This document shows, one piece after another, positions 1 through 9,091 of a stretch of 64,000 nt of DNA. The notes below the pieces were generated by a model, which made no database searches, was not told the DNA's origin, and worked only from the letters and a program-made list of their open reading frames with translations. The first letter of the stretch is position 1; each line of letters opens with the position of its first letter. A program made the position numbers and the translations under genes. Origin of the DNA: Actinosynnema sp. ALI-1.44 (GTDB lineage Bacteria; Actinomycetota; Actinomycetes; Mycobacteriales; Pseudonocardiaceae); assembly GCF_001984155.1 (NCBI RefSeq), contig NZ_MTQO01000052.1:825587-889586 (forward strand). Reading direction: 5' to 3'.

Positions 1-155
1 CTCTGACCTCATCGTTTCCCCTTGACCGTGGTGATCTGTCGTAGAGAAAGGTACGTCCGCGACGACTCGCCATCGATCCCTCAGGTGCGACGATTCGTGG
101 TGGGGCTAGCACCACCATGGCGCGCGCTGTCCGGTCCAGATGAGACACTGCGGGA

Positions 156-1355
156 GTGGGAACCAGGGTGCGTGCCTGTTGGTCCGCGATCCGGTACCTG
201 GCGATCGGCGCGGGCTCGTCCGCCGTCTACTGGTTCGTCCTCGTCGGCGTGTTCTTCGTGCTGGTGATGTGCCTGTTCGGGGTCGGGATCCCGGCGTTGC
301 CCATCGCGTTCACGCTGATCCGCCGTCCGGTCAACTTCGAACGCCGCCGTGCCGCGCGCAGGCTCGGCGAGCCGATCCCCGAGCCCTACCGGGACGGGTC
401 GCCGCTGAAGGACCCGGCCAGCCGCCGCGACCTCGCCTGGCTGGCGCTGCACGGCGCGACCGGTTTCGTCATCGGCATATTTGCCATCGCCCTGCCGCTC
501 GGCGGGATACGTCAGATCATCACGGCCGCGATCTGGTGGCTGTTCCCCGGTGGGTTGGAGACCTCGCTGGCCTTCACCGTGACGTCGTGGCCGTTGGCCG
601 CGCTCTGCCTGATCAGCGGCATCGCGATGATCGCGGTGGCGCTGTGGGCGCCTCGGGTCGCCCGCTGGCAGGCGACCACCGCGCGGTCGTTGCTCTCCCC
701 CGCACCCGGTGTCGTGCTGACCGACCGGGTCGCCGAACTGGCCGCGTCCCGAGCAGCCGCGCTGGAGGCGCACGGCGCCGAGTTGCGCCGTCTCGAACGT
801 GACCTGCACGACGGTACGCAGGCAAGGATCGCCGCCGTGGTCCTGCAACTCGGCATCGCCGACAAGCTCTTCGACAAGGACCCGCAGCGGGCACGGGAGC
901 TGTTGGGCAAGGCACAGGACACCGCGACGGGTGCGCTCGCCGAACTGCGGACCGTGGTGCGCAGCATCTACCCGCCACTGCTGACCGACCGCGGCCTCGA
1001 CGGCGCGGTGACCGCACTCGCCGACCGTTGCCCGGTCGCGTGCACTGTGGACGTTCGCAGCCGGGCCCGCAGACCCGCGGCGGTCGAAGCGGCCGCGTAC
1101 TTCATCGTCGCCGAGTCGCTGACGAACGTGACCAAGCACTCCGGCGCGGACCACGCCTGGATCACCCTCGACGGCACCGCCGACACCCTGCTGATCGACA
1201 TCCGCGACAACGGGGACGGCGGCGCCGACGAGTCCGGCGGCAGCGGGCTGGCCGGGATCCGCAAGCGCGTCGAGGCGTTCGACGGGACCATCACGCTGTC
1301 CAGCCCACCCGGTGGACCAACCGAGCTGAAAGTGGTGTTGCCATGCGGGTTGTGA
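156..1355 (+). CDS. NarL-family sensor histidine kinase (membrane)
   Basis: Sensor kinase of the HisKA_3 type, presumed to phosphorylate the response regulator encoded immediately downstream. Hydrophobic segments at about residues 16-52, 100-130 and 146-166 form a membrane sensor region like those of actinobacterial kinases with the short four-helix sensor domain. The phospho-acceptor is probably His218 in the motif [10 protein letters not shown]. An HATPase domain follows, with the N-box around [10 protein letters not shown] and a G-rich DNGDGG / SGLAGI stretch. The GTG at 156 is the first in-frame start, and GTG 168 is an alternative; neither has a convincing ribosome site. The 3' end overlaps the regulator gene by 13 bases, so the two are translationally coupled. 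The signal is unknown. Confidence 0.88.
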   Translation: MGTRVRACWSAIRYLAIGAGSSAVYWFVLVGVFFVLVMCLFGVGIPALPIAFTLIRRPVNFERRRAARRLGEPIPEPYRDGSPLKDPASRRDLAWLALHGATGFVIGIFAIALPLGGIRQIITAAIWWLFPGGLETSLAFTVTSWPLAALCLISGIAMIAVALWAPRVARWQATTARSLLSPAPGVVLTDRVAELAASRAAALEAHGAELRRLERDLHDGTQARIAAVVLQLGIADKLFDKDPQRARELLGKAQDTATGALAELRTVVRSIYPPLLTDRGLDGAVTALADRCPVACTVDVRSRARRPAAVEAAAYFIVAESLTNVTKHSGADHAWITLDGTADTLLIDIRDNGDGGADESGGSGLAGIRKRVEAFDGTITLSSPPGGPTELKVVLPCGL

Positions 1356-1987
1356 TCGTCGAGGACGACGCCCTGCTGCGCGAAGGTCTCGTGCTGTTGC
1401 TGGACACGGCGGGCATCGACGCCGTGGCCGTCGACAACGTCGACGACTTCATCGCGGCCGTCACCGCGCAGCGGCCGGACGCCGTGATCACCGACGTGCG
1501 CCTGCCCCCGACACACACCGACGAAGGCCTACGCGCCGCGGTGGAGGCAAGGCGGCTACACGCCGGTCTGCCCGTACTCGTGCTGTCGGCTCATGTCGAG
1601 ACCAGCTACGCGACGGAACTGCTCGCCGACGGCAAAGGCGCGGTCGGCTACCTGCTGAAGGAACGGGTCGGCAAGGTCGAACGCTTCATCGACGCGCTGG
1701 AACGCGTCGCCAAGGGCGGCACGGCGATGGATCCCGAGGTGATCAGCCAGCTGATGGCGCACCGGCGGGCGACGGATCCGTTGGAGGTGCTGACCGCACG
1801 GGAGCGGGAAGTGCTGGCGCTGATGGCCGAGGGCTACAACAACACGACCATCGCCGAGCTGCTGGTGGTGAGCGACGGCGCTGTGCACAAGCACATCCGC
1901 AACATCTTCGCCAAGCTCGGCCTGCCGGAGGACAGCGGGCACCGGCGGGTGCTGGCCGTTCTCACGTACCTGAGCGGGAAGAACTGA
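1343..1987 (+). CDS. LuxR/NarL-type response regulator
   Basis: DNA-binding response regulator of 214 residues, partner of the upstream kinase. The receiver domain starts MRVVIVEDD with the acidic pair at residues 8-9 and the phospho-acceptor Asp51 in [10 protein letters not shown]. Lys in the YLLKE stretch is the conserved receiver lysine. A LuxR-type helix-turn-helix lies at about residues 148-200, beginning [15 protein letters not shown]. The open frame extends further upstream, but the ATG at 1343 places the receiver beta-1 strand directly after the start and lies inside the kinase 3' end, as usual for such pairs. Target genes are unknown. The next gene begins 160 bases downstream and could be one. 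Confidence 0.92.
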   Translation: MRVVIVEDDALLREGLVLLLDTAGIDAVAVDNVDDFIAAVTAQRPDAVITDVRLPPTHTDEGLRAAVEARRLHAGLPVLVLSAHVETSYATELLADGKGAVGYLLKERVGKVERFIDALERVAKGGTAMDPEVISQLMAHRRATDPLEVLTAREREVLALMAEGYNNTTIAELLVVSDGAVHKHIRNIFAKLGLPEDSGHRRVLAVLTYLSGKN

Positions 1988-2147
1988 TCCGGGCGCGATC
2001 ATCGGACACTTCGGACCGAGGCTGAGTTCGCCCCTCCTTCGTGCGGCTTCGAAGCGGCCCATGAGCCGCCCCTTCGTCCCTTCTGGCCGGACCGGGGCGG
2101 CTGCCAGGGTTTGCGTCGCCGGGAGATTCCCGGTCGGAGGAGGGGTA

Positions 2148-2639
2148 ATGAAGCGAACGATTCCTTTCGGGCTGAAGGCCGTCGTGACCACTGCGCTCGC
2201 CGCCGTCATCGGTTCGGTGGCGCTCACCGGCCCGGCGACCGCCGCGACGCCGCAGGCCGGGGCTCCGGCTGAGGTGCGGCCGGGCGCCCAGGCGCTGTCC
2301 TGGCAGTCCTGGGTGACGAGCGCGGACTGGAACGTGGGCGACTGCACCATGTTCAAGGGCGCGACGTGGATCCTGTACTCGGACGGCACCATGACGTTCG
2401 ACGGCACGGTCACCAGCAGCGACGACCACGACGCTTTCCTGTTCTGGATCGACGTCTGGGACCACAACAACGCCTACCTGGGACGGGTAGCCAACCGCTA
2501 CCCCGACACCCCGGACCACACCGTGTTCGCCAAGAACATGCCGGACAGCGACCTGCAGTACCGGTGGCTCGCGTACGGCAACTTCCCGACGGACTGGTAC
2601 CCCCGGATGGGACGGTTCCAGCCGCACGGCAGTTGCTAG
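2148..2639 (+). CDS. Small secreted protein, family not firmly recognised
   Basis: Exported protein of 163 residues. The ATG at 2148 follows the strong ribosome site GGAGGAGG and is preferred over the longer frame from 2061. Residues 1-33 form a Sec signal peptide: KR near the start, a hydrophobic core, and a cleavage site near ATAAT. The mature part has no membrane segment. It is rich in Trp, Asp and Tyr, contains only two cysteines (in GDCTMF and at the C-terminal residue) that could form a disulfide, and has repeated aromatic-acidic stretches such as WIDVWDHNNAYLG. It resembles small secreted Streptomyces-type proteins of unknown function (possibly the DUF6294 group, from memory). A hairpin terminator follows at once, so it is transcribed alone. 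Confidence 0.75.
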   Translation: MKRTIPFGLKAVVTTALAAVIGSVALTGPATAATPQAGAPAEVRPGAQALSWQSWVTSADWNVGDCTMFKGATWILYSDGTMTFDGTVTSSDDHDAFLFWIDVWDHNNAYLGRVANRYPDTPDHTVFAKNMPDSDLQYRWLAYGNFPTDWYPRMGRFQPHGSC

Positions 2640-2651
2640 GACTCAGCCCGG

Positions 2652-2680
2652 TGGCCGGGCTCACGAGCCCGGCCATCTTT
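2652..2680 (+). terminator. Intrinsic terminator after the small secreted protein
   Basis: Perfect 10-bp inverted repeat TGGCCGGGCT / AGCCCGGCCA with a 4-nt loop at 2652-2675, followed by TCTTTC. It begins 13 bases after the stop codon at 2639. Confidence 0.8.
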
Positions 2681-2767
2681 CAGACCCGTTGATCTCGGCG
2701 GCGATCACGCCTAGCACTTGTGCGTTCCGGTCGTCCCCCGCCGACCGCCGGGTGGGACACTTGTGGG

Positions 2768-3406
2768 GTGAGTGCGATCGAGTACTTCTGCTATGTGTCG
2801 CGTAACAAGATCGACCAGCTGTACCAGCAAGTCGATCCGGAAGCCGAGTACGAGGTGACCGAACTCGCCAAGCAGGAGACCGACCGCAAGTCGGACTGGA
2901 AGGTCGGACAGGTCCTCAAACTGTTCTCCAGCGGGCGTTCCTACGGCAAGAAGGACGTGCTGCAACGCGAGCGGAAGGTCAAGCAGACCTACCTGGAGAA
3001 GCTGGAACGGGTCATGCTCGCGCTCGCCTCCGAAACGGCGATTCCGGCCGCGTCGGATCTGGACCGGTGGGACGCCGGTCTGTCGGCGTACTACCACCAC
3101 TCCGGCGTTTTCCGTTTCGGGCAGGGGATCGCCGACCTGAGCACGAGTGCCGTCGTGACGCTGAAGTCGTCGATCGGACAACGGCCGCTGCTGCTGGACT
3201 GCTCGCTGCGCAACTTCAGCGAGGGGCCTCAGGCCGACGGCAGTTTCCAGCTGACGTCCGCCAACAACCGCTTCTTCAGCGAGGGCATGCCGTTGACCAT
3301 GACCACCGTTTTCCTTCTACTGGAAGCGGGGCAGTCACGGGTAGTCGGCAGTCCGTTGTTCCTCAAGCTGTCCGTTCCCGAGACGGACTGGATGACGATG
3401 CTATGA
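2768..3406 (+). CDS. Hypothetical protein, first gene of a two-gene operon
   Basis: A 212-residue soluble protein without signal peptide or membrane helix. The GTG at 2768 gives MSAIEYFCYVSRNKIDQLYQQ. The frame also opens at 2720, but that extension is proline/glycine-rich and unlike the rest. The YVSRNKIDQLY opening resembles actinobacterial proteins annotated as SAVMC3_10250/DUF7019-like; this is from memory and is uncertain. The central part is lysine-rich (about residues 35-85), and the C-terminal part contains stretches such as LLLDCSLRNFSEG that suggest a beta-rich domain. The stop overlaps the next start (ATGA at 3403-3406), so both proteins are probably made together. No function is assigned. 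Confidence 0.7.
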   Translation: MSAIEYFCYVSRNKIDQLYQQVDPEAEYEVTELAKQETDRKSDWKVGQVLKLFSSGRSYGKKDVLQRERKVKQTYLEKLERVMLALASETAIPAASDLDRWDAGLSAYYHHSGVFRFGQGIADLSTSAVVTLKSSIGQRPLLLDCSLRNFSEGPQADGSFQLTSANNRFFSEGMPLTMTTVFLLLEAGQSRVVGSPLFLKLSVPETDWMTML

Positions 3407-4662
3407 CCGACCTCGACCTGACCGTGGACGATCCCGAGGAGTTCGAAGGCCGCGTGGTCCGCATCGACGACGCGGAGTACGAGATCGGCCGGTATCTCGG
3501 CGAGGGCGGCGAACGGTTCGTCCACGAGTTGGTCAACCGGCGGTTCGGCCGTGGCACACACGCGATCCTGATCCTGCGCAACCAGCCGAAGGCCGTCGAG
3601 ATCGCCACCAGTGCCCGGGAGGCGCTGCAACAGCTGCGAGACGTCGGGATGCCCACCATCCACGATCCGTTCCTGGTGCGGGCGCACGGCGGCGTCTTCG
3701 AAGTCCGCGAAGGCGTCGACCGCACGGACGCCGAGGTCCGGATGGAGCGCCTGACACAGGCCGGGCAGCTCGACGAAGCCTGGGCCATCACCGAGGAACT
3801 CCTTGCCGCGAACCCGGACAACTTCCTGGCCCTGATCACCCAGGCCACGGTCCGCGGTCGCGGCGGCGACGCCTTCGAGGCGTTGGACCTGGCGCTGTCC
3901 GCCTTGCGGATCGAGCCGAACACGCGGGCGTGCAAGGTGATCACCATGCAGTGCGCGCTCGCGGCCAACGCGTTCCGGACTTTCTGGTGGCAGTACGAGG
4001 ACCTGCGGGCGAAGTGGCCGAACGACCGGTCCTTCGACGACCTGGCCGCCTCGGCGCACATGACCGTGGGAACGCCGGAGAAGGCGCTGGACCTCGAGCT
4101 CAGCGAGAAGGTCGCCGAGGTGCTGCGGCGGGAAGTGGCGGCGAAGCAGGCGGCCGACGAGGTCATGAGAACCACGTTCACGCTCAGGGACACGCCCGAG
4201 GACAACGAACGCAACCGCGGCGTCCTCGCCCAAGCGTACCGGCTCTACGCGTACTCCCCGAACATCGCGATCAACTACGGGCTCGTACTGCTGCGTTCCG
4301 GCGAAGGGCGCGCCGCTTTCGAGGTGCTGTCCCGGATCGTGCCGGTGGTCCAGCCACGGCGACAGTACGAGTTCTACGGCTACATGGCGTTCGGGCTGGC
4401 CGTCGACGAGGACTGGCCTGCCGCGTACCGGCTGCTCGACGTGATGACGCGGCGACTGGGCGACAACGACATCCAACCCGCGGATCTCCCCGGCTGGCCG
4501 CTGTGGTGGGCCGACAGCGAGGCAGCGGTGATCTGCGCCCGGACACACCGGCCGTTCCGGCTGATCGCACAGGTGCTCCGCCAAGTCGGCGCCGACCAGG
4601 TCCGTCCCGAGGTCCGGGCTATGGCGCTGCTGTACGCCCAGCACCCGGCAAACCCCGAGTAG
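3403..4662 (+). CDS. Kinase-like N-terminal segment plus TPR-type repeats
   Basis: A 419-residue soluble protein. Residues about 18-110 look like a degenerate protein-kinase N-lobe: YEIGRYLGEGGERFVHELVN mimics a glycine-rich loop, followed by an ILILRNQ strand. No catalytic HRD or DFG motif follows. The rest is alpha-helical with TPR-like spacing: LTQAGQLDEAWAITEELLAANPDN, then AFEALDLALSALRIEPN, and later YGLVLLRSGEGRAAFEVL. It shares an ATGA overlap with the preceding gene. A scaffold or sensor role is possible but nothing is proven. The large antisense frames over this gene are shadows. Confidence 0.7.
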   Translation: MTDLDLTVDDPEEFEGRVVRIDDAEYEIGRYLGEGGERFVHELVNRRFGRGTHAILILRNQPKAVEIATSAREALQQLRDVGMPTIHDPFLVRAHGGVFEVREGVDRTDAEVRMERLTQAGQLDEAWAITEELLAANPDNFLALITQATVRGRGGDAFEALDLALSALRIEPNTRACKVITMQCALAANAFRTFWWQYEDLRAKWPNDRSFDDLAASAHMTVGTPEKALDLELSEKVAEVLRREVAAKQAADEVMRTTFTLRDTPEDNERNRGVLAQAYRLYAYSPNIAINYGLVLLRSGEGRAAFEVLSRIVPVVQPRRQYEFYGYMAFGLAVDEDWPAAYRLLDVMTRRLGDNDIQPADLPGWPLWWADSEAAVICARTHRPFRLIAQVLRQVGADQVRPEVRAMALLYAQHPANPE

Positions 4663-4667
4663 CGGCG

Positions 4668-4683
4668 GTCAGGAGGTCCTGAC
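4668..4683. terminator. Small hairpin between convergent genes (weak)
   Basis: GTCAGGA / TCCTGAC inverted repeat with a 2-nt centre, lying between two convergent genes. There is no T-tract, so this is a weak candidate terminator. Confidence 0.3.
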
Positions 4684-4749
4684 GTCGTGAGGTATGGACG
4701 CGCTGGCGTGCTGTGCGGCCGTGAGAGCGTGTGGGAGTGCGTTTCTTGA

Positions 4750-5688
4750 TCAGGGGCTTCGGAGTTGGTGGTGGAACGGCGTCGTCGCGCGGACATGTGC
4801 CCAGTACGCGTCGCGTGCCAATGCGGCGAGCTTGGGCAGTCTGGGCGCCATGTTCCCGTTTCGTGGGCAGGCGATCAGGTGTCGCATCGACAACGGGTTG
4901 CCTGCCAACGGGCGGACCACCGCGCCTTCGCCGGGTTGGTACACCGGTTGGCAGGCTGTCACCGCTCGGCCTGTTCGTACCAGTGTGCGGATGGAGTCGG
5001 TGCTGTGTGTCGTGTAGCGGACGTTCGGGCGGAAGCCCTCGTTCCCGCATGCCGCGTGGAAGCAGTCTGGCCAGCCTGCGCCGTCCGACGGCGTCATCAC
5101 CCACGTCCGCTGCGCCAGTTCGGCCAACGGCACTTCCGGCAGTGAGGACAACGGGTCCGATTCGGCCAACGCGATGAACACCGGCTCACGGACGATCACC
5201 TCGCACAGCACTGCCGGTGTGGAACGCTGCTCGTAGCCCGGGTAGTCCACCAGCGTCGCCACGTCGAGCCGTCCGGCTACCAGCAGATCCCACAGCAGCA
5301 GCGGCGAATACTCCATGACCAGGCGTACGTCGATGCCCGAGAGGCTGTCGCCGAGCCGTTCGACCAGGCCGACCGAGACCGATTCGATCGTTCCGCCCAG
5401 TGCGAGGGCCGACGAGGAATCGTTGGTGAGCCTGGCCGCGTCCCGTGCCAACTCGTCCACTCCGTGCAGGATCGCCCTCGCCCGGAGCAACACGAAGTCG
5501 CCGACCTTGGTCGGGGTCATGCCCTGCGCGGTGCGGATGAACAGCGTCGCGCCGATCTCCTGTTCGAGCCGGTTGAGTCGCGCGGACAGCGCCGGCTGGG
5601 ACATCCGCAGCACCGCCGCCGCCTTCGTCAGGCTGCCGGCTTCGGCGATCGCGCACACCGTGCGCAGGTGGCGTAGCTCCAACTCCAC
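4750..5688 (-). CDS. LysR-family transcriptional regulator
   Basis: A 312-residue LysR-type regulator. The N-terminal winged helix is complete: MELELRHLRTVCAIAEAGSLTKAA, then MSQPALSARLNRLEQEIG and TLFIRTAQGMTPT. The linker helix and periplasmic-binding-like effector domain occupy about residues 90-300, with the usual landmark DLLVAGRLDVATL. It faces the M64 peptidase gene across a 136-bp divergent gap, a common LysR/target arrangement, so the peptidase is the first candidate target. The effector is unknown. Confidence 0.92.
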   Translation of the reverse strand: MELELRHLRTVCAIAEAGSLTKAAAVLRMSQPALSARLNRLEQEIGATLFIRTAQGMTPTKVGDFVLLRARAILHGVDELARDAARLTNDSSSALALGGTIESVSVGLVERLGDSLSGIDVRLVMEYSPLLLWDLLVAGRLDVATLVDYPGYEQRSTPAVLCEVIVREPVFIALAESDPLSSLPEVPLAELAQRTWVMTPSDGAGWPDCFHAACGNEGFRPNVRYTTHSTDSIRTLVRTGRAVTACQPVYQPGEGAVVRPLAGNPLSMRHLIACPRNGNMAPRLPKLAALARDAYWAHVRATTPFHHQLRSP

Positions 5689-5824
5689 CCGTCAGAGGGT
5701 GCCCCATCGACCGCGTGGATGGGATAGGGGATTTCCCACAACGCGCCGGACGGAACAGCCTTTTCAGTGGGCGTCTCCCTGCACCGACGCCCATCCCTGC
5801 ACCCTGCTCTGAACGGAGCCGCTC

Positions 5825-6781
5825 ATGCGCGTCCGTCCATTATCCGTGGTTATGGCTTTGGTGGCGTCCGCGTTCGTGATCATCCACCCTGCGGCGGCCA
5901 CTGAACGCACGGTCGTGAAAGAGGTCTTCTCGCCCGATGGCACGATCTCCCGTGTCCGGGTGGTCGAACCGCCGTCCGAGCCCGCGCCCCTGTCCGCCGT
6001 CGCGGCCGAGGTCGTGCCGATCCAGCAGACCGGGCCGTCGGCGTCCCGCTTCGACCTGGTCTTCGTCGGTGACGGCTACACCGCCTCCCAGATGGCGACC
6101 TACCACCAGCACGTGGTCAACCGCTGGAACGAGCTGACGAGGATCGAGCCGTACAGGTCGCTCAAGGACTCCTTCAACGTCTGGCAGGTGAACGTGGTGT
6201 CCAACCAGTCCGGTGTGGACAACGATCCCTCGAACGGGGTGCGCCGCGACACCGCGCTGGACATGAACTTCTGGTGCGGCGGCACCGAGCGCCTGCTGTG
6301 CGTGAACGAGACGAAAGCCAAGCAGTACGCGGCATCCGCGCCCCAGGTCGACCAGGTCCTCGCGGTCGCCAACAGCACCAAGTACGGCGGCGCGGGCGGC
6401 GGAGTGGCCACGTCCTCCGGTGGCAACGCCCAGTCCGGCGACATCGTGGCGCACGAACTCGGCCACTCGATCGGCGGCCTGGCCGACGAATACGACTACC
6501 CCAACGACCTCTACACCGGCTCGGAGCCGCGTGAGGTGAACGTGTCGGTGTACCCGAGCGCCACCATGTCCCAGTACAAGCTCAAGTGGTACGCCTACCT
6601 GGGCAGGACCTCGCCCGACGGCGGTGTCATCGGCACCTATCAAGGCGGGTACTACCACCGCCGCGGCATCTACCGGCCCACGGACAACTCGCTGATGCGA
6701 TCGCTCGGCCGCCCGTTCAACCTGATCGGCCTTGACGTCATGCGCACCGCGATCCAACGCAAGGCAGGCGGAGTGGTCTAG
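5825..6781 (+). CDS. Secreted M64-family zinc metallopeptidase
   Basis: Exported protease of 318 residues. A signal peptide covers residues 1-25 (cleavage near HPAAAT). The catalytic core has the M64 (IgA-peptidase-like) hallmark FDLVFVGDGYTASQM at about 76-90 and the zinc site HELGHSIGGLADEYDY, with His210, Glu211 and His214 plus downstream acidic residues as possible third ligand. Two cysteines at about 151 and 159 may form a disulfide. The length fits single-domain actinobacterial M64 proteins. It is divergent to the LysR gene. A perfect hairpin follows the stop. The natural substrate is unknown; general extracellular proteolysis is the cautious reading. Confidence 0.9.
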   Translation: MRVRPLSVVMALVASAFVIIHPAAATERTVVKEVFSPDGTISRVRVVEPPSEPAPLSAVAAEVVPIQQTGPSASRFDLVFVGDGYTASQMATYHQHVVNRWNELTRIEPYRSLKDSFNVWQVNVVSNQSGVDNDPSNGVRRDTALDMNFWCGGTERLLCVNETKAKQYAASAPQVDQVLAVANSTKYGGAGGGVATSSGGNAQSGDIVAHELGHSIGGLADEYDYPNDLYTGSEPREVNVSVYPSATMSQYKLKWYAYLGRTSPDGGVIGTYQGGYYHRRGIYRPTDNSLMRSLGRPFNLIGLDVMRTAIQRKAGGVV

Positions 6782-6787
6782 CGTTCC

Positions 6788-6820
6788 CCGGGCTCGTCCG
6801 CACGGTGTGGACGAGCCCGG
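6788..6820. terminator. Bidirectional hairpin terminator
   Basis: Perfect 12-bp inverted repeat CCGGGCTCGTCC / GGACGAGCCCGG with a 9-nt loop. It begins 6 bases after the M64 peptidase stop and ends 15 bases before the convergent MFS gene stop, so it can serve both genes. Confidence 0.8.
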
Positions 6821-6835
6821 ACGGCCACTCCTGGC

Positions 6836-8047
6836 TCACGACCGCTGTGCCTGCGCCGGACTGTCCTGCCGGGCAACGGTTTCGCGGACCAGACGGGCGT
6901 TGCCGGTGCGGTGGATGCCCGCCGCGAGGGTGAGCACGAGCAGGGTGGCGACGCCGAGACCAACGCTCACCCATGCCACGCTCGGGTAGCCCAGTCGGGC
7001 GTCGATCGCCTCGCCGCCGAGCCATGGGCCGAGGGTGTTGCCGACGTTGAAGGCGGCCGTCGTGCTCGCGCCGACGAGGGTGGGGGCGTTGCCCGCCACC
7101 GTGAACGCGCGCACGTTGAGCGCCGGGTTGACGCCGAAACCCGCGACGCCGAACAGGAACACGGCGAAGATCGCCACCGGTGTCGTCGGGCCCGAGACAG
7201 CGAGCAACACCAGTGCGAGCAGGGCGATGGCGAGGCCGCCGTAGAGCGTCAGGAACGGTTTCGCGTCGGCCAGCCGTCCCCCTGCGGTGATGCCGATGAG
7301 CGCACCGAGACCGAACAGGGACAGCACGCCCGGCACCCAGCCCGCCGGCAGGCCGCTGACCTCAGTCAGCAGCGGGGCGAGGTAGCTGAAGGTCGCGAAG
7401 ATCATCGCCTGAGCCAGTGCGATCACGCCGAGCGCCAGCCAGAACCGGCCACCCCGGTAGAGCCGCAGTTCGGTGCTGATGTGGGTCTTTTCGCTGCCGT
7501 TCTGCGTTTCCGGGACGAGTGCGAACACGCCGATCAACGCGATGACAGTGAGTACGGTGACAGCCCAGAACGCCGAGCGCCAGCCCGCGTGCTGGCCGAG
7601 GAACGTTCCGGCGGGGACACCGGCGATGTTGGCCACGGTGAGGCCACCGACCAGGATCGCGAGTGCACGACCGCGTCGCGCGGCCGGAACCAGTGCGACC
7701 GCGGTGGCCGCGGCGACGGCCCAGAACCCGGCGCAGGCAACGGCGCTGACGACGCGCGTGGCGAACAGCAACGCGTATCCAGTCCCCAGCGCGCCGACGA
7801 CGTGGGAGATGCCGAAGACGACGAGCAGGCTCATCAGCGTCGCCCGCCGTGGCACGCGGAGGGTCGCGATGGCCAGCAGAGGAGCGCCGACGACCATGCC
7901 GATCGCGAAGGCGGAGATGAGCAGCCCGGCCTCCGGGATGCCGACACCGAGGTCGGCGGCCATCCCCGGGAGCAGGCCGGTGATCATGAACTCGGACGTG
8001 CCGAGCGCGAAGACGCTCAGCCCGAGCACAGCGACTGCCAAGGGCAC
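6836..8047 (-). CDS. MFS drug exporter, Cmx/CmrA-like
   Basis: A 403-residue inner-membrane antiporter with twelve predicted helices and the DHA1 layout. The opening LAVAVLGLSVFALGTSEFMITGLLPGMA matches the chloramphenicol/arabinose-type efflux group, and the motif GRALAILVGGLTVANIAGVPAGTFLGQHAGWR (given here as hallmark stretches AILVGGLTVANI and GVPAGTFLGQ) is typical of Cmx proteins. The GTG start at 8047 has GGAGGG seven bases upstream. It lies 73 bp downstream of a TetR gene on the same strand. The gap holds an inverted repeat that also occurs before the TetR gene, so repression by that TetR is likely. Export of phenicol-like compounds is inferred; the true substrate is unknown. Confidence 0.9.
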   Translation of the reverse strand: MPLAVAVLGLSVFALGTSEFMITGLLPGMAADLGVGIPEAGLLISAFAIGMVVGAPLLAIATLRVPRRATLMSLLVVFGISHVVGALGTGYALLFATRVVSAVACAGFWAVAAATAVALVPAARRGRALAILVGGLTVANIAGVPAGTFLGQHAGWRSAFWAVTVLTVIALIGVFALVPETQNGSEKTHISTELRLYRGGRFWLALGVIALAQAMIFATFSYLAPLLTEVSGLPAGWVPGVLSLFGLGALIGITAGGRLADAKPFLTLYGGLAIALLALVLLAVSGPTTPVAIFAVFLFGVAGFGVNPALNVRAFTVAGNAPTLVGASTTAAFNVGNTLGPWLGGEAIDARLGYPSVAWVSVGLGVATLLVLTLAAGIHRTGNARLVRETVARQDSPAQAQRS

Positions 8048-8062
8048 GGGAATTCCCTCCAG

Positions 8063-8084
8063 TTTTGTATTGATTAGTCCAAAA
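8063..8084. promoter_or_regulatory. Probable TetR operator before the MFS exporter
   Basis: TTTTG-N12-CAAAA inverted repeat, 16 bases before the GTG of the exporter. The same spacing and matching inner bases occur at 8724-8745 before the TetR gene. Read on the minus strand, the left half is TTTTGGAC and the second site begins TTTTGGAT. Confidence 0.75.
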
Positions 8085-8120
8085 TGTCGCCGTGTGACGG
8101 CATCGCGTGTGCCGCGGGGA

Positions 8121-8705
8121 CTACTTGGCGGCGATCGCGTCCACCGCGAGGTCGGCGACCGCGCGCATGGCCGCCTGTTCGGCGCCGCGCCGGGACATCA
8201 TCCGCAGTCCGGCGACGGTGCTGTGGGCGAACTCGGCGATGTCGCTCGGGCGACGGTCGGCGTTGACCGTGCCGTCCCGCTGGCCTTCCACCGCACACGT
8301 GGTCAGCAGGGCGAGTTGCCGCTGGGTGTCGGCCTCGATCCGGGCGCTGATCTCCGGGTCCCGGTCACCGAACTCGGCGACGGCGTTGACCACCAGGCAG
8401 CCGCGTCGGCCGTGGGCGACGTCCTCGTCGATGGTGTACGCGAACAGTGCGCGGAAGCGCTCGATCGCGGTGCTCCTGGCCTCCAGCAACGCCGCCCTGT
8501 CCCGGAACCCGCGCTCGGCGTAGTGGTCGAACGCGCGCAGGAACAGCTCGTGCTTGCTGGTGAACGTGTTGTAGATGCTGCTGCGGCCCAGGCCGGTGGC
8601 GTCGCAGAGTGCCTGGGTCGACGTGCCTTCGTAGCCACGCGACCAGAACGCGTCCATGGCGCGCCCGATCGCCGCGCGCTCGTCGAACTCCTTCGGCCTG
8701 GCCAT
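8121..8705 (-). CDS. TetR/AcrR-family repressor
   Basis: A 194-residue one-component repressor. The helix-turn-helix is at about residues 8-52: FDERAAIGRAMDAFWSRGY, then TSTQALCDATGLGRSSIYNTF. The remaining helical domain would bind an effector. It precedes the Cmx-like exporter gene on the same strand. Inverted repeats TTTTG-N12-CAAAA lie in front of both genes, which supports autoregulation and control of the exporter, with the exported drug as probable inducer. The ATG at 8705 gives the usual MARPKEF opening. Confidence 0.92.
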   Translation of the reverse strand: MARPKEFDERAAIGRAMDAFWSRGYEGTSTQALCDATGLGRSSIYNTFTSKHELFLRAFDHYAERGFRDRAALLEARSTAIERFRALFAYTIDEDVAHGRRGCLVVNAVAEFGDRDPEISARIEADTQRQLALLTTCAVEGQRDGTVNADRRPSDIAEFAHSTVAGLRMMSRRGAEQAAMRAVADLAVDAIAAK

Positions 8706-8723
8706 GCGGACGACCGTACCAGG

Positions 8724-8745
8724 TTTTGGATCGGTCAGTTCAAAA
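8724..8745. promoter_or_regulatory. Probable TetR autoregulatory operator
   Basis: TTTTG-N12-CAAAA inverted repeat centred about 30 bases upstream of the TetR start codon. It is the counterpart of the site at 8063-8084. Confidence 0.75.
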
Positions 8746-9091
8746 CGAGCGGGGCGTCACAACTCGTAGGGGTCGTACGCGGCCAACGCGTCGGCTTCGG
8801 ACCACGCTTTCCCACAGTGACCACCGCCCAAGCGCCATTCCAACGCATGCCTGTCACTCTTCAACTTTGTCCGAGTCCTTGAACGGGACTGGTCAAGGCA
8901 CGGATGCCCAGAGGGCAGAGCGCCAATTCTCAAAGTCCCCATTGCTTGCCACCGCATGACTGCCCGAGAACCGAGAGTGCGGCAGTGGCGCAGCCCTCTG
9001 GCGATGACGACCAGGCCAACGGCGACCAAGAACCACCCTGAGGGTCAGATCACTCAAGCATGTGCCAGGAAGGAGACCCGCCCTCTCCTGC
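8746..9091. other. Intergenic stretch without a convincing gene
   Basis: These 346 bases lie between the TetR gene and the next MFS gene. A minus-strand open frame of 90 codons (8757-9029) is present. Its N-terminal half has no protein-like pattern, there is no good ribosome site and the composition looks non-coding, although the C-terminal residues (HCGKAWSEADALAAYDPYEL) could be a remnant of some protein. No terminator, repeat or RNA was recognised. Confidence 0.4.

Noticed and set aside
3229..4644. Long minus-strand frame of 471 codons
   Set aside because: It is antisense to the TPR-type gene, with composition and absence of motifs typical of a shadow.
8757..9029. 90-codon minus-strand ORF upstream of the TetR gene
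   Set aside because: No ribosome site and no protein-like pattern in the first half. Kept only as a note in the intergenic entry.
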